Origin: Canna indica
Taxonomy: Eukaryota > Streptophyta > Magnoliopsida > Zingiberales > Cannaceae
Length of the DNA: 64,000 bases
Direction of reading: 5' to 3'
NCBI GenBank assembly: GCA_034359265.1
Contig: CP136893.1
Coordinates: 48,805,501 to 48,869,500, forward strand
The notes below the pieces were generated by a model. That model made no database searches, was not told where the DNA came from, and worked only from the letters and a program-made list of their open reading frames with translations. Shown in pieces: positions 10,086-21,753 of this stretch. Position numbers and translations under genes: made by a program. The first letter of the stretch is position 1. Each line of letters opens with the position of its first letter.

Positions 10086-12535
10086 AACTGCGATGGAGCA
10101 GAGGCATCTACGGTAGTGGTGATAGGTACTACTTTAGTCAGTTCATCCATAGCTTATGTATTGTTTGAGCCGAGTGCCACACACTCATTTGTATCTGCTA
10201 AGTTTGCTGCTAAGCTACCTATAGCACCTTCTTTACTTGATGTGTTGTACATCGTGTCTTCGCCCACAGGTGATACAATAATAGCCGAAACAATTTTCCG
10301 CGACTGTGAGGTGCTCATATGCGATCATGCATTAAGGGCGGAGTTGACACTTCTACTAATGCTTGAACTAGATGTCATACTTGGCATGGATTGGCTGACG
10401 AATCACTTTGCATCAGTGAATTGTAGGGCTAAGACTGTTACTTTTAGTAAGCCCGGATTGCCACAGTTTATCTTCCAAGGAGATGGAAGGGGTGAGCGTA
10501 TGGGAGTCATTTCAGCCCTGAAGGCTCGTACGTTAGTCATGGTCGGTTGTCAGTCCTTCTTGGCATTCGTATCATTGGCCGAGGAGGATAGAAACCCGAC
10601 AGGGAACATCGAAGAAACACCGGTGGTTCGCGAGTTCCCTGGCGTCCTTCCCAAAGGGCTACCTGATCTGCTGCCAAGAAGGGAAATAGAATTCTACATT
10701 GATTTGCAGCCCGGGATGAAGTCGATCTCCATCCTACCCTATAGGATGGCGTCGACCGAACTCAGGGAGTTAAAAATGCAGTTGCAAGAGTTGCTAGACT
10801 TGGGCTTACCCGACCGAACGTATCACCATGGGGTGCTCCGGTGCTCTTCGTTAAGAAGATAGATGGGCCCATGCGCATGTGTATCGACTATAGGCAGCTT
10901 AACAAGGTGACGATCCAGAATCGTTACCCACTACCAAGGATAGATGACCTGTTCGACCAACTGCAGGGAGCACAATGGTTTTCAAAGATTGACTTAAGGT
11001 CGGGATACCATCAGCTGAGAATCAAGGACTGCGATGTGCCAAAGACTGCCTTCAGGACTCGCTATGGCCACTTCGAGTTCCTAGTGATGTCCTTTGGTCT
11101 AACCAATGCACCTGCGGCTCTCATGGATATGATGAACCGGGTGTTCAAGGAGTACCTAGACAGTTTTGTGGTCGTCTTCATTGATGACATCTTGGTATAC
11201 TCCAAAAGTAAGGAAGAGCACTTCGAGCATTTGAGGATGGTCCAAGAAACCCTCAGAGAGCACCGGTTGTTCGCCAAATTCTCCAATTGTGAATTCTGGT
11301 TGGAAAGTGTAGGGTTCCTGGACCATGTAGTATCCAAGGAGGGGATAAGGGTAGATCCCGCAAAGGTGGAGGCAGTGCAGAACTGGAGACGGTCGACCAG
11401 CGTGATTGAGATCCACAGTTTCCTTGGGTTGGTCGGGTATTATCGGAAGTTTATAGAAAACTTCTCCACGATTGCAGCCCCTTTGACTCGGTTGACTCAG
11501 AAAAATGCCAAATTGGCGAGCTTTCAGAAGCTCAAAAAGTGCTTGATGTCAATGCCCATGTTGGCCGTACCTTTAGACTCAAGAGGATTCGTGGTCTACT
11601 GTGATGTCTCTCGGGTTAGCATGGGCTATGTTCTAATGCAGTTTGGCTGAGTCATAGCCTATGCGTTCCGCCAGTTAAATGTTCATGAGAAGAACTACCC
11701 GATGCATGATCTAGAGCTGGCAGTAGTGGTTTTTGCACTGAAGCTCTAGTGCCACTACCTATACGGGGAGGCCTGTGAGATTTATACTGATCACAAGAGC
11801 CTCCAGTACTTACTTACCCAAAAGGAGCTGAACCTCAGGCAGAGGAGATAGATGGAGCTCCTAAAGGACTATGACTGCACTATTATGTTTCACCCGGGGA
11901 AAGACAATGTAGTGGCGGATGCTCTGAGTAGAAAGTCCATGGGTAGCTTCGCCCATTTGGCAATCAGGAGAAGGCCACTAGCTCAGGAACTTGCACTGTG
12001 CCTGGATGGGGGAGCAGTCCTATCTGTATCAGATTCGGGTACCATGGTGGCACACCTGCGGGTATAGTCCACCTTGGTGGACATGTTGCGTGCCGCGCAG
12101 GAGGAGGACGCATTTTGTTCATTGACAAGGCATCTGGTCCGGAGAGGTGACGCAGATGATGATTTTACGGTCGACTCAGAGAGTTTCCTAAGGTTCAGAG
12201 ACTGGATTGTGGTGCCTAATATGATAGAGGTGCCCAAGCAGATTTTGGAAATGGGCCACCGTTCCACTTATACGATGCATTCAGGGGCCACCAAAATGTA
12301 CCGAGACTTAAGGCTGCACTACTGGTGGAATGGCATAAAAAGAGAGATAGCAGAGTTTGTATTCAAGTGTTTGGTCTGCCAGCAAGTGAAGGCCGAACAC
12401 CTGAAACCCACGGGGCTGCTACAGAACCTCGAGGTGCCCGAGTGGAAGTGGGAGAAGGTCACCATGGACCTAGTGACCGGGCTGCCTAGGTCAAGAGGAG
12501 GGTTTGATTCCATTTAGGGTGGTAGTGGATCAGTT
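10086..12535 (+). pseudogene. Gypsy pol (protease, RT, RNase H, integrase N-part), internal A
   Basis: Protease (10116-10860): the usual LFD(S/P)GATHSF active site reads LFEPSATHSF, so catalytic Asp and Gly are both changed; DVILGMDWL follows. A one-base deletion near 10805 shifts the frame before the SPWGAPVLF motif. Reverse transcriptase (10841-11650): [12 protein letters not shown], catalytic D51 ([10 protein letters not shown]) and D115/D116 (FIDDILVYS) are intact. A deletion near 11512 removes about seven residues present in internal B. RNase H (from ~11500) has [19 protein letters not shown] and VADALSR but stops at 11648 and ~11748. The integrase zinc finger (12074-12517: GHRSTYTMH..., CLVCQQVK) and GFDSI follow, then the copia insertion at 12536 cuts the core. 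Confidence 0.9.
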
Positions 12536-13588
12536 TGTTGTTGAAATGACAACACTAGATGGGGGTGAATAGTGTGTTAACAAAATTAATTAGCCTAAAT
12601 TCAATTTTAATCGTTTACTTAGATCACTTATGCAAAATACAATTTTACGATTGGATGTGGAAGCAAGATAAACAATTACGCACAAATAAAGTATCAATGC
12701 AAATACACAAATTTATAGTGGTTCGGCCCTAATGCCTAGTCCACTACCTAAGCACCCCGCTTAGGATTTCTAAATTAGGTTTACTAGATTAATTTTGGTT
12801 TTTCTTACAATGAGGACTTTGACTGGAAGAGTCGCACTCTCGACCTAAGGCACTTCCACACCCAGAAGTCTCCGCCTTCTTACCGAGAGCACTATTCCAC
12901 CTTAACCCTAAGGGACAACTCAACTAATCCTAGTTAAACTACATTTACACACATGTGGCTTTACACCTTCTACAACAAGGTAACCACTTACACAACAAGA
13001 CCTAACACAAGATCTTCTACAAACTCAAATCCAATAAGAACAAGTTCAAATAACAGTTAAAATTACAATGAAAAGAGCTAAGGAATAAACCAAGGTTAAA
13101 TGCTCTTTTCGAAGCCTTGGAACCTCCAACTCGTCGAGTCGTAGATCTCGAATCAATTCCCGAGTTGAGGCAGAGTGTGCACTTGAAGAAGTTGTCAGCG
13201 GAAGAACCGAGCGCAAGCAATTAATCTTTTGGAAGGTTTAGATTTCTCTTTTTGATGCTCAATAATTTCAGTAAGAGTGAGATAAAAGGTTAGATCAAGG
13301 ATATATATAACCTCTCAAAGAAACTGCAGCTCAACGGGCTAAAATCTAGCCGTTACAGCCGCTCGGTCGACCGCCAATGCGACCGCTGGCTTATGTGAGT
13401 GCTCGGTCGACTGACGGGTCGACCGACTATCGAAAAACAATCGATCCCACTTTCAATCGACCGAATCAGTGGAGCCAGGGTCGCGCGACTTGCGATCTCC
13501 AATCCGGTCGACCTATTGGTCGAGCAATGAGCATTCTGCCCATTTTTGGCCTTTGTCGATCGATCGACCAGTCGATCGAAGTAGCCAC
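12536..13588 (-). repeat. Copia 3' LTR, first part
   Basis: Starts TGTTGTTGAAATGAC on the plus strand, matching 20281 onward. A TATA stretch (TATATAT, minus strand) lies at about 13301-13309 and the palindrome cluster begins about 40 bp further on (13360-13588). The LTR is interrupted at 13588 by a solo LTR and resumes at 15168. Confidence 0.9.
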
Positions 13589-15162
13589 TGTTAGCGAAAT
13601 GGCAACACTAGAGGGGGGGTGAATAGTGTGTTTACTAATTCAATTAGCCTAAATCCACTTTTAATCGTTTACTTAGATTGGTTTAGGAAATATGCAATTT
13701 GACGATTAGATGTGGAAGCTTATAAATGATAAAGCAATAAAGCACAACAATAAATCAATGAAAACACAGAATTTATAGTGGTTCAGCCCCAAGGCCTATT
13801 CCACTACCTAAGCATCCCGCTTAGGATTTCCAAACTAGTTTTACTAGATTAATTTATGTTTCTTTTACACATGAGAACTTTTCACCGAAGAGACGCACTC
13901 TCGAACTAAGGCAATTCCACACCCGGAAGTCACCGCCTTTTTATCGAGAGTCCTCTTCCACCTCAACCCTAAGGAACAACTAAACTAATCCTAGTAAACA
14001 CTAAGTTTACACAAGTGACTTTACTCCTTCTACACCAAGGATACCACTTCACACAGAAGACCAAACACCTGGTCTTCTACAGACACACAAATTAAACACA
14101 GTTTGAATAATAGTTAAAATACAATTGAAAAGAGCTAAAGAAAGAAACCAATACAGAAGGCCCTTTTGCAATCCTTCAACTCGTCAAGGGGTAGAGCTTG
14201 AGTCAACATCCGAGTTGAGGCAGCAGCTGGCGCTTGAAGAATGAACTCGATGGAGAAGCAGAGCGCAAGTTTTAAATCTTTTGGAAGGCTTTAATCTCCT
14301 TTTAAATGCTCAATAAAATCTGTAGAAGTAGGAGAAGAGAGTTAAATGAAGTATATGAGGGTGTATTTATACTCTCGCGAAGAAACGACGGTTCAATGGA
14401 TAGAAAACTATCCGTTACAGGCCGCCGGTCGAATGGTCGATTGACCGACCTATCGACCAGTCCTTCGACCGCTTCTATTACTCACTGGTCGGTCAACCGA
14501 CGGGTCAACCGCCAGATGCAAATCCATTGATCTGCGATCAATGGTCGACCTGTCAGTCGACCAACGCTATCTTGCATCGCTGCTATTTGCAGGTCGGTTG
14601 ACCGACTGGTCGACCGCCAAGCCTATTGCCCAAATCGGGCTTTGGTCAGTCGACCACCCGACAGGAGAAACTTGTGATTTCATTTTCGATCGACCGATTG
14701 GTCGATCAACGCAAGCTGCGTCTGCAGCTAGCCTCAGTCCGGTCGACCGATCTGTCGACCTCTAGGGCTACTGCCCATTTCTTACCCTATTCGGTCGACC
14801 GTTCGATCGACCGAATTTAGGCTGAGATTGTTTTCTTCAGCCTTTTTCTTCCACGCTTTGTTTCAGGGTTCTGTCTTTCAACGAGCATCATCATGGAGAG
14901 CTTTTGACGTGATCTTTGGACTCGTCCAAGTGACTTTGGTGCACTTGTCGATCTTCGAGAAATTTTCACGATGAACCCGAGCGCGATGATCAATGTCCTT
15001 CCGATTTCCCGATTTCTTCCAATTTATCCGATCGAGGACATCGAACGCTAATTAATATGGAACCTGAAACATATTCTCAATGAAATCATTAGTCCCATGT
15101 TTGTTATCATCAAAACCATCAAAACCGAGATTAAGGCTAAGGTTGAAAACCTAAAGCCAACA
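13589..15162 (-). repeat. Solo copia LTR nested inside the copia 3' LTR (1574 bp)
   Basis: Starts TGTTAGCGAAATGGC and ends CTAAAGCCAACA. The flanks gccac (13584-13588) and gtcac (15163-15167) are a 5-bp target duplication with one mismatch, and the uninterrupted sequence is seen at about 21327-21333. There is no internal region, so an entire element inserted here and then lost its body by LTR-LTR recombination. It has its own TATA (TATAAATA, minus strand, 14364-14371) and palindrome cluster (14415-14820). Its sequence is visibly diverged from the host LTR, so it is a sister subfamily. Confidence 0.9.
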
Positions 15163-15167
15163 GTCAC

Positions 15168-15590
15168 TGCTAGTTTTTGGCACTGTTCGGTCGACTAGCC
15201 GATCGACCGAATTGGCTACTGCCAATTTTCCAACTCTATTCGGTCGACCGACCGGTCGACTGAACATAGGCTAAACTTGATTTTTTCAGCGTTCTTCTTC
15301 CGCGCTTCGTTTTCGAGTTTCGGATTTCAACGAGCATCAACTTGGAGAGCTTTCCATGTGAACTTTGGACTCGTCCAATACGTCTTTGGTGCACACGTCG
15401 ATCTTCGAGAAATTTCCACGATGAACCCGAGTGCGACGATCAATGTCCTTTTGATTTTCTAATTTCTTCCGATTTATCCGATCGAGGACATCGAACACTA
15501 ACCGATATGGAACCTGAAAGATTTCTCAATGGAATATTTGTTATCATCAAAACTGAGATTAAGACCAAGGTTGAAAACCTTAAGCCAACA
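15168..15590 (-). repeat. Copia 3' LTR, second part
   Basis: Continues the LTR left at 13588 (tgctagtttttggcac...) and ends TTAAGCCAACA at 15590. It contains the last palindromes (15185-15265). On the minus strand this is where the 3' LTR begins (TGTTGGCTTAAGG). Confidence 0.9.
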
Positions 15591-15840
15591 ATCTCCCTCT
15601 TTTTGATGATGACAAACATCCTTAAGAAAATATATCATTAAAACATAAAAGATATCAACGAAGGGATTTCTCCCCCTATCAACATGCATATCTATGAAAA
15701 TAAACTCCCCCTATCAATATGCATGGTCTTCCTATATTTTCATCCCCTTTACCTACAATTTTCCCCCCTTTACCTACAATTTCCCCCCCTTTACCTATAA
15801 TTTTCTCCCCCTTTTGATATCAATCAAAAAGGGCAAGAAA
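15591..15840 (-). promoter_or_regulatory. Multiple polypurine tracts of the nested copia element
   Basis: The tract next to the LTR (minus strand AAAAAGAGGGAGA) is at 15591-15605. Further purine runs follow: two of ATAGGGGGAG type (15670-15680, 15706-15716) and three ~21-bp tandem units at about 15749-15812, each with AAAGGGG(GGG)AAA on the minus strand. Multiple polypurine tracts are a known Sirevirus trait. Which one primes cannot be told from sequence. Confidence 0.75.
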
Positions 15841-18800
15841 GGTCAATCTAGTCAAAGGGATGAAACACAAATATTTTTTCATGAAGTAGACACTCTAAAG
15901 ATAATTTTTCATGAAACATGAAAATCTCAACCAAAGGGATGGAAAACAAGTATTTAATATGAAACAAAATCATACATGATATGTTCAAAACTAAATATTT
16001 GAATTCATAATAAGTCATGTATGTTCTCAAGAAAGTATGTACTCATATCTTTTTCATGACATTTTTTGGGTTTCATTCAAACTTTCAAAATACCAAGATA
16101 TGGTCATTTAAATCATGTATACCAAGTTTGAAGTGAAACTAATGTCATTTGATCCAAATATGAACTTAGCATGTTTTCATTTGAAATAAGCATGAAAATA
16201 TGAAAATGCTAAGTATCAAGTTTTGCTATCTACTCATGTTTTCTCTATCTTAAGCATCTAGACATCAAACATGAGAGAATGTAAGTCTATGAATCAAGTT
16301 TGGGCTTAAAATGAAATTTTTAAGTCACTTTGTTGACTTAGGTCAAACTATACTTGAAGTTTTCAAAAATCAAACTTAAGTTTATACAAAATCATATTTT
16401 CGACAAAATTTTTGATACCAATTTTTGGACGAAAATTTGTGATACCAATTGTTGAATTGTCATTTGAAATGCATGTATCAAGTTTGAAGTCAAAATGAAT
16501 TTTCTATGTTCATTTTTCATCCTATATTGATTTTAATAAACAAATGGACATTTCTAGCTATCATCCAAGTTATCAAAATCATTCCTAGAAATGATTTTAC
16601 TCAAGAAATTGTGTGAATGATATTAGAAATGGAATCCAAATGATATACATGAATTTTCATTTGAAGTTTTTGAAAAAAAATCAAAGTATTCGAAAAATTG
16701 ATATTTCAAGAATGATGATACTTTGTGTTTTTGAAATCCAACTTCAAAATTTCACTATAAATTAGATTCTTGATAAAAAATTTTGAAATTTTTACACAAC
16801 ATACTAGATTTTTCAATGAAAGTACAACATCAAGAATCATGTAAAAAGAATTTTTCTATATTTCTATAGAAATAACTGAAAATGATACCAATTGTTGGTC
16901 GAGATGACATTTTTGTAATTTTCAGTTATTTTCAAAACATGTTCAATTTTCATTCAAACTTTTATGACACCATATAATGGTTATGTAAAGAGTGTATGTC
17001 AAGTTTGAAATGAGAATTATGTCCTTAAGTCAAGATATCAACCTAGCATGGTTTCATTCAAAACTAAGCTAGTTATCATGAACCTTGCTAAGTTTCAATC
17101 TCATCATTTACTCATGGTTTTTCAAATTTAAACTTATGGACACCTAACATGAGTAAATCTAAACATGTTCCCCAAATATGGATTGAAAGTGAGACCTCTA
17201 AGTCAATTTATTGACTTGGGTCAACTAGGTTCAAAAGAGGTTTTCATGAAACCACCTCTATGTCATTTTATCCATATTCATATGAATTTTTCACTCTAAG
17301 TGCTTGGTAATATGTCATACCTATTCCTAAACATGTTTATGAGGTTTGGACATGATGAACTGTCCAAGTTGATTTGTTGACTTGGGTCAAACTTTTTCAA
17401 GTTTAAATCCCCTAAAGTGATATAGTTATCACATTGTTCATCTAGACATGAATTTTCAATTTTAAATACCTAGACAACTAATTATTAACACACCTAAACA
17501 AGTTCATCAAATTTTTAACTTAAAATGAAGTCTCTAAAGATGAATTTTAACCTAGTTCAATTTCATAAATATCATGATATCATGAAATGAGCTAAGTTAT
17601 CAAGATTTTTTCCTACTCATAAAAATTCAAATATTTATCATGCATAATCAATCATGAGCATAGAGTAATCACTTAAGCATAAGTATTCAAGTATTATACT
17701 AAGATTTTTGCAAAATTACATTCATACCTTATTCATAGAAATTTTGCCAAACTTTTCATTTCCTTTTTCATTTTCTTTTAAATAGTATAGCTTTCCAAAT
17801 TTATCACTTTCTTAACTTGCAAGTAGGCGTCATTAGTATCAAAATAAAATTATATACCAACTAGCAAGCTAACATACTAAATAGCAAAGGGTCAATGCAA
17901 GGTTTCATTTAAAAATCTCAACCTATGCTAGATAGTAAAGATTCATTTTAAAGAATTAACATGTTATCAAAATGAATCAAAGAGATCTTAAAATATGGAA
18001 TATTTAAAGAGTAAGATCTTTAAACATGTTTAACTAGTTTGGACTTAAAAAAATGTCTCTAATATCAACCTAGAGTAAATTTCATTCAATGAAATTTGCC
18101 TCAGTGCTAAAATTTTACCTACTCATGAAAATTCAAGGGTTTAACATGCAATTCTAATCATGAGTATAAAGACATAATTTAAGCTTAAGCATTGAGGTAT
18201 ATAACACTAAGATTTTGAATTTATCAAAGTTATACCTTATTCATGATAATTTGCCAAACTAATCTTTTTCTTCCTAGTTATTAGCCTTCCTAAAACACTT
18301 ATAACTTGCAAGTAAGCTACACTAATATTTTAGAGAAATATAGCTACTTAGCAAGCTAACTCAACCAAAAAGCAAAGAGATGCATCAAGTATCATTATCA
18401 AAGATCACTTTGCTAAATGGTTTGAAATCCGTTTTAAATAAAATCAAGTCATACCAAAATGAATTTTAAGAGATCACAAAGATAATAAATATGAAAACAT
18501 GATCTACATCCCTTCCTATTGGTTGAAAACCGAAAGGCCAACAATGAGCCTATGATTTAGAACCGCAAGGTCGCTTAGGCCCATTACAGGCCACATAGGT
18601 CTCCGAAGAGACTGGGAAATCAAAATCAAAAACATTTTTTAAAAAAAAACTTTATCAAGAGCAGAAAATCTACTAATATTAAGCATATATCAAACACCAA
18701 CTATAATTTAAGCAAGAGGGTATAGGAGATGATACCAAGGTACTTTTTTGATGCCAACCTTAGTAAGGCATCAAGATGACTTGAAGTTGCAACTTTGAAA

Positions 18801-18848
18801 TGGTGTAATCTTTGAATCCTCAAGCAACTTCAATCAACCAACTTCATC
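15841..18848. other. AT-rich non-coding interior of the copia element
   Basis: About 3 kb with no pol remnant that I can recognise. It contains diverged internal repeats: 17607-17910 resembles 18119-18420 (a ~510-bp-spaced tandem duplication sharing phrases such as cttgcaagta, taccttattcat and agcaagctaac). The inverted-repeat phrase TTGACTTGGGTCAA occurs three times (16333-16346 with one change, 17211-17224, 17377-17390). Confidence 0.75.
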
Positions 18849-20213
18849 TCACCCTTGTGTGGTAGTTCCCCCTACAATAGAAGATGAGATTTTTGGTACC
18901 AAAATGCCTTTGGGTCCTAGTGGGTTAGTGGGCTTAGGTACCCAAAGTGTCTTCACAACACTTGGGTTCATTTTGAAAGCACAATCATAGATGACATGCC
19001 CATAAACACCACAACAAAAGCAATGTCCATTTAATTTCTTTTTGTTTTTGCTATGGACATGAGATTTATTTTTAGAATGCTTGTCATTTGAACTAAGATG
19101 AGCATGAGCATTCTTAGAAAGATCATTCTTTTTCTTATGATTTCTAAAGGATGAAACATTGGATAAATTATGTGTTTTCTTACTCAAGAGTACAACCTCA
19201 TTTTTCAAGTCATTAATGGACTTATGCAATGCATGAGATTGAGATCTCAACAAACAATTTTCATTTTTCAAACGCTCATTTTCATTTATAATTTTGGAAG
19301 TCTTATCATTTTCAATCTCTAACTTTTCATTTCTATGTTTTAAGTTCTTAATTTCAAGCTTCAAATCATCATGGCATGTATCAAGCATACTAGTGTTCAA
19401 TTTTTCATTTTCAACTTCTAAGGCATGCAAGTGACTAGTAAGCTTAGAGTTCTCCTTTTTGACTTTCTTTATTTCATTGTTCTTTTTCATGAGCAATTCA
19501 TACATTTTTCTACATTCATCAACTAGCTCATCATAAGACATGTTAAATGAGCTTGAATGGCTAGAATCGCTATTATGACAAGAACTGGAAGACTTTACCT
19601 CATCATCAAGACCCATGAGGCACAATTTTGAGGTGGCTTCATTGTCATCACATGAGGAGGCTCCACTTGATTCTGAAGTGAAATTGGAGACCTTCTTCTC
19701 CTTCTTGGATTTCTTTTTCATTAAGGGACAATTTTTCTTAATATGTCCCTTCTCTTGGCAAAGGAAGCACTTGACTTTTCTTTTCCTACTTTTAAGCGTG
19801 CTTCTTTGATTGGAAATGCTATGGGCATCACAAAAGATATTAGTAGTGGATGGATGACCATTCTCATCACCACCTTCAACATATGTAGTAATCTCTTCGG
19901 TTTTTGCAAAATCATATAGCATGTTTAATGTTGCCCAGATATCAAATGCGGATGCACAATGCATGACTTTATCGAGGATGCTATTAGGTAAAGTACAAAA
20001 TATGGAATACATAGCATCTCCATTTGATTGAAACATTTTCTTGTCATGTTCACTTCAATCATTCATGTCAACCTTAGGTTCAATGTATTCTAATTTAATG
20101 TTATAAACATCAAAACCTCTAGTCTTTAAGTAGGTATACATTCTAGACTTCCAAAGACCAAAGATCGATTCATCGAACCTAGGAGGTGAAGTCGCTACCG
20201 ACTCTAGAGCCAT
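18849..20213 (-). pseudogene. Sirevirus-type gag with two zinc knuckles
   Basis: Gag of the nested copia element, on the minus strand. The likely start is the ATG at 20211-20213 (MALESVATSPPRFDES), 54 bases downstream of the primer site. One in-frame TGA (20055-20057) splits it; the frame resumes at once (EHDKKMFQSNGD...). In the 395-residue downstream part, a shortened copia gag core (residues 1-50) is followed by CCHC knuckle 1 (C90, C93, H98, C103), a serine-rich acidic stretch, a long coiled coil (about 165-310), lysine-rich sequence, knuckle 2 (C339, C342, H347, C352) and a WVPK...GPK tail typical of Sirevirus gag before protease. The second half of the gag core seems deleted between residues 50 and 85. 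No protease follows. Confidence 0.88.
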
Positions 20214-20266
20214 TTTAAGATCGAGACAAATTGTAGAAGAGATGGTGAAATCATAATCTACGACTT

Positions 20267-20278
20267 GCTCTGATACCA
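20267..20278 (-). promoter_or_regulatory. Primer-binding site of the nested copia element
   Basis: Minus strand TGGTATCAGAGC, two bases from the end of the 5' LTR, complementary to initiator tRNA-Met. It fixes both the strand and the LTR boundary at 20281. Confidence 0.92.
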
Positions 20279-20280
20279 CT

Positions 20281-21753
20281 TGTTGTTGAAATGGCAACAC
20301 TAAAGGGGGTGAATAGTATGTTAACTAAATTAATTAGCCTAAATTCAATTTTAATCGTTTACTTAGATCACTTAGGCAAATTGCAATTTTACGATTGGAT
20401 GTGGAAGCAAGAGAAATAATTACACATAAATAAAGTATCAATGCAAACACACAAATTTATAATGGTTCGGCCCCAATGGCTACTCCACTAACTAAGCACC
20501 CCGCTTAGGATTTCCAAACTAGGTTTACTAGATTAATTATTGTTTCCCTTACAATGAGGACTTTGACTTGAAGAGTCGCACTCTCGACCTATGGCACTTC
20601 CACACCCGGAAGTCTTTGCCTTCTTACTGAGAGCACTCTTCCACCTCAATCCTAAGGGACAACTTAACTAATCCTAGTAAAACTACGTTTACACACACGT
20701 GGCTTTACACCTTCTACAGCAAGTTAACCACTTACACAACAAGACCTAACACTAGGTCTTCTACAAACTCAAATCCAACAAGAACAAGTTCAAATAACAG
20801 TTAAAATTACAATGAAAAGAGCTAAAGAATAAACCAAGGTTAAATGCTCTTTTCCAAGCCTTGGAACCTTCAACTCGTCGAGTCGAAGATCTCAAATCAA
20901 TTACCGAGTTGAGGCAGATTGTGCGCTTGAAGAAGTTGTCGACGAAAGAACCAAGCGCAAGCAATTAATCTTTTGGAAGGCTTAGATCTCTCTTTTTGAT
21001 GCTCATAATTTCTATAAGAGTGAGAGAAAAGGTTAGATCAAGGATATATATATATAACCTCTCAAAAAAATGGTAGCTCAACAGGCTAAAATCTAGCCGT
21101 TACAGCCGATCGGTCGATTGGCCGATTGACCGACCGATCGACCGCCAATACGATTGATGGCTTATGTGAGTGCTCGGTCGATCGACGAGTTGACAGACTA
21201 TCGCAAAACAATCGATCCCACATTCGGTCGACTAGTCGATCGATCGAATCAGTGGAGCTAGGGTCGCGCGACTTGCGATCTCCAATCCGGTCAATCGATT
21301 GGTCGACCGGTCGGTCGACCGAAGTAGCCACTGCCAGTTTTTGGCACTGTTCGGTCGACCGAATTGGCTATCAACAATTTCCCAACTCTATTCGATCGAC
21401 CGACCGGTCGACCGAACATAGGCTGAACTTGATTTTTTTAGCCTTCTTCTTCCGTGCTTCATTTCTGGGTTCCGACTTTCAATGAGCGTCAACTTGGAGA
21501 GCTTTCCATGTGAACTTTGGACTCATCCAAGACGTCTTTGGTGCACATGTCGATCTTCAAGAAATTTTCGCGATGAACCCGAGCGCGATGATCAATGTCC
21601 TTCCAATTTTCTAATTTCTTCCGATTTATCCAATCGAGGACATTGAACACTAACCGATATGGAACCTAAAAGATTTCCCAATGAAATATTTATTCCATGT
21701 TTGTTATCATCAAAACTGAGATTAAGACCAACGTTGAAAATCTTAAGCCAACA
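20281..21753 (-). repeat. Copia 5' LTR (1473 bp)
   Basis: On the minus strand the LTR starts at 21753 (TGTTGGCTTAAG) and ends at 20281 (CAACAACA). A long TATA box (TATATATATATA) is at about 21044-21055, and the GTCGAC palindrome cluster (about 21105-21420) lies directly upstream of it in transcription terms, that is in U3. The right part (21336-21753) is duplicated at 5011-5439. Confidence 0.92.
21100..21420. promoter_or_regulatory. GTCGAC palindrome cluster in the copia 5' LTR
   Basis: Dense imperfect repeats of CGGTCGACCG and GATCGACC motifs, each self-complementary, in an otherwise AT-rich LTR. Equivalent clusters are at 1190-1560, 13360-13588 with 15185-15265, 14415-14820 and 5030-5100. 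Position just upstream of TATA suggests a cis-regulatory module. Palindrome clusters in this place are known for Sireviruses, but the function here is inferred. Confidence 0.7.

Larger units (their letters stand above)
12536..21753 (-). mobile_element. Nested non-autonomous Sirevirus-like copia element (TR-GAG type)
   Basis: A complete minus-strand LTR element lies inside gypsy integrase. The 5' LTR is 20281-21753 (1473 bp). The 3' LTR is 12536-13588 plus 15168-15590 (1476 bp after removing a nested solo LTR). The flanks cagtt (12531-12535) and cggtt (21754-21758) are a 5-bp target duplication with one mismatch, and the empty site is seen at about 28800 in internal B. The 4.7-kb interior has a primer site, gag with two zinc knuckles and polypurine tracts, but no trace of protease, integrase, reverse transcriptase or RNase H. 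It would need enzymes from a relative, such as the element once at 466-2945. Confidence 0.9.

Noticed and set aside
13377..14820. Open frames rich in Asp, Arg, Ser and Val (for example 13377-13622, 14306-14530, 14541-14765, 21126-21485)
   Set aside because: They are translations of the CpG-rich GTCGAC palindrome clusters, open on several frames and both strands, not proteins.
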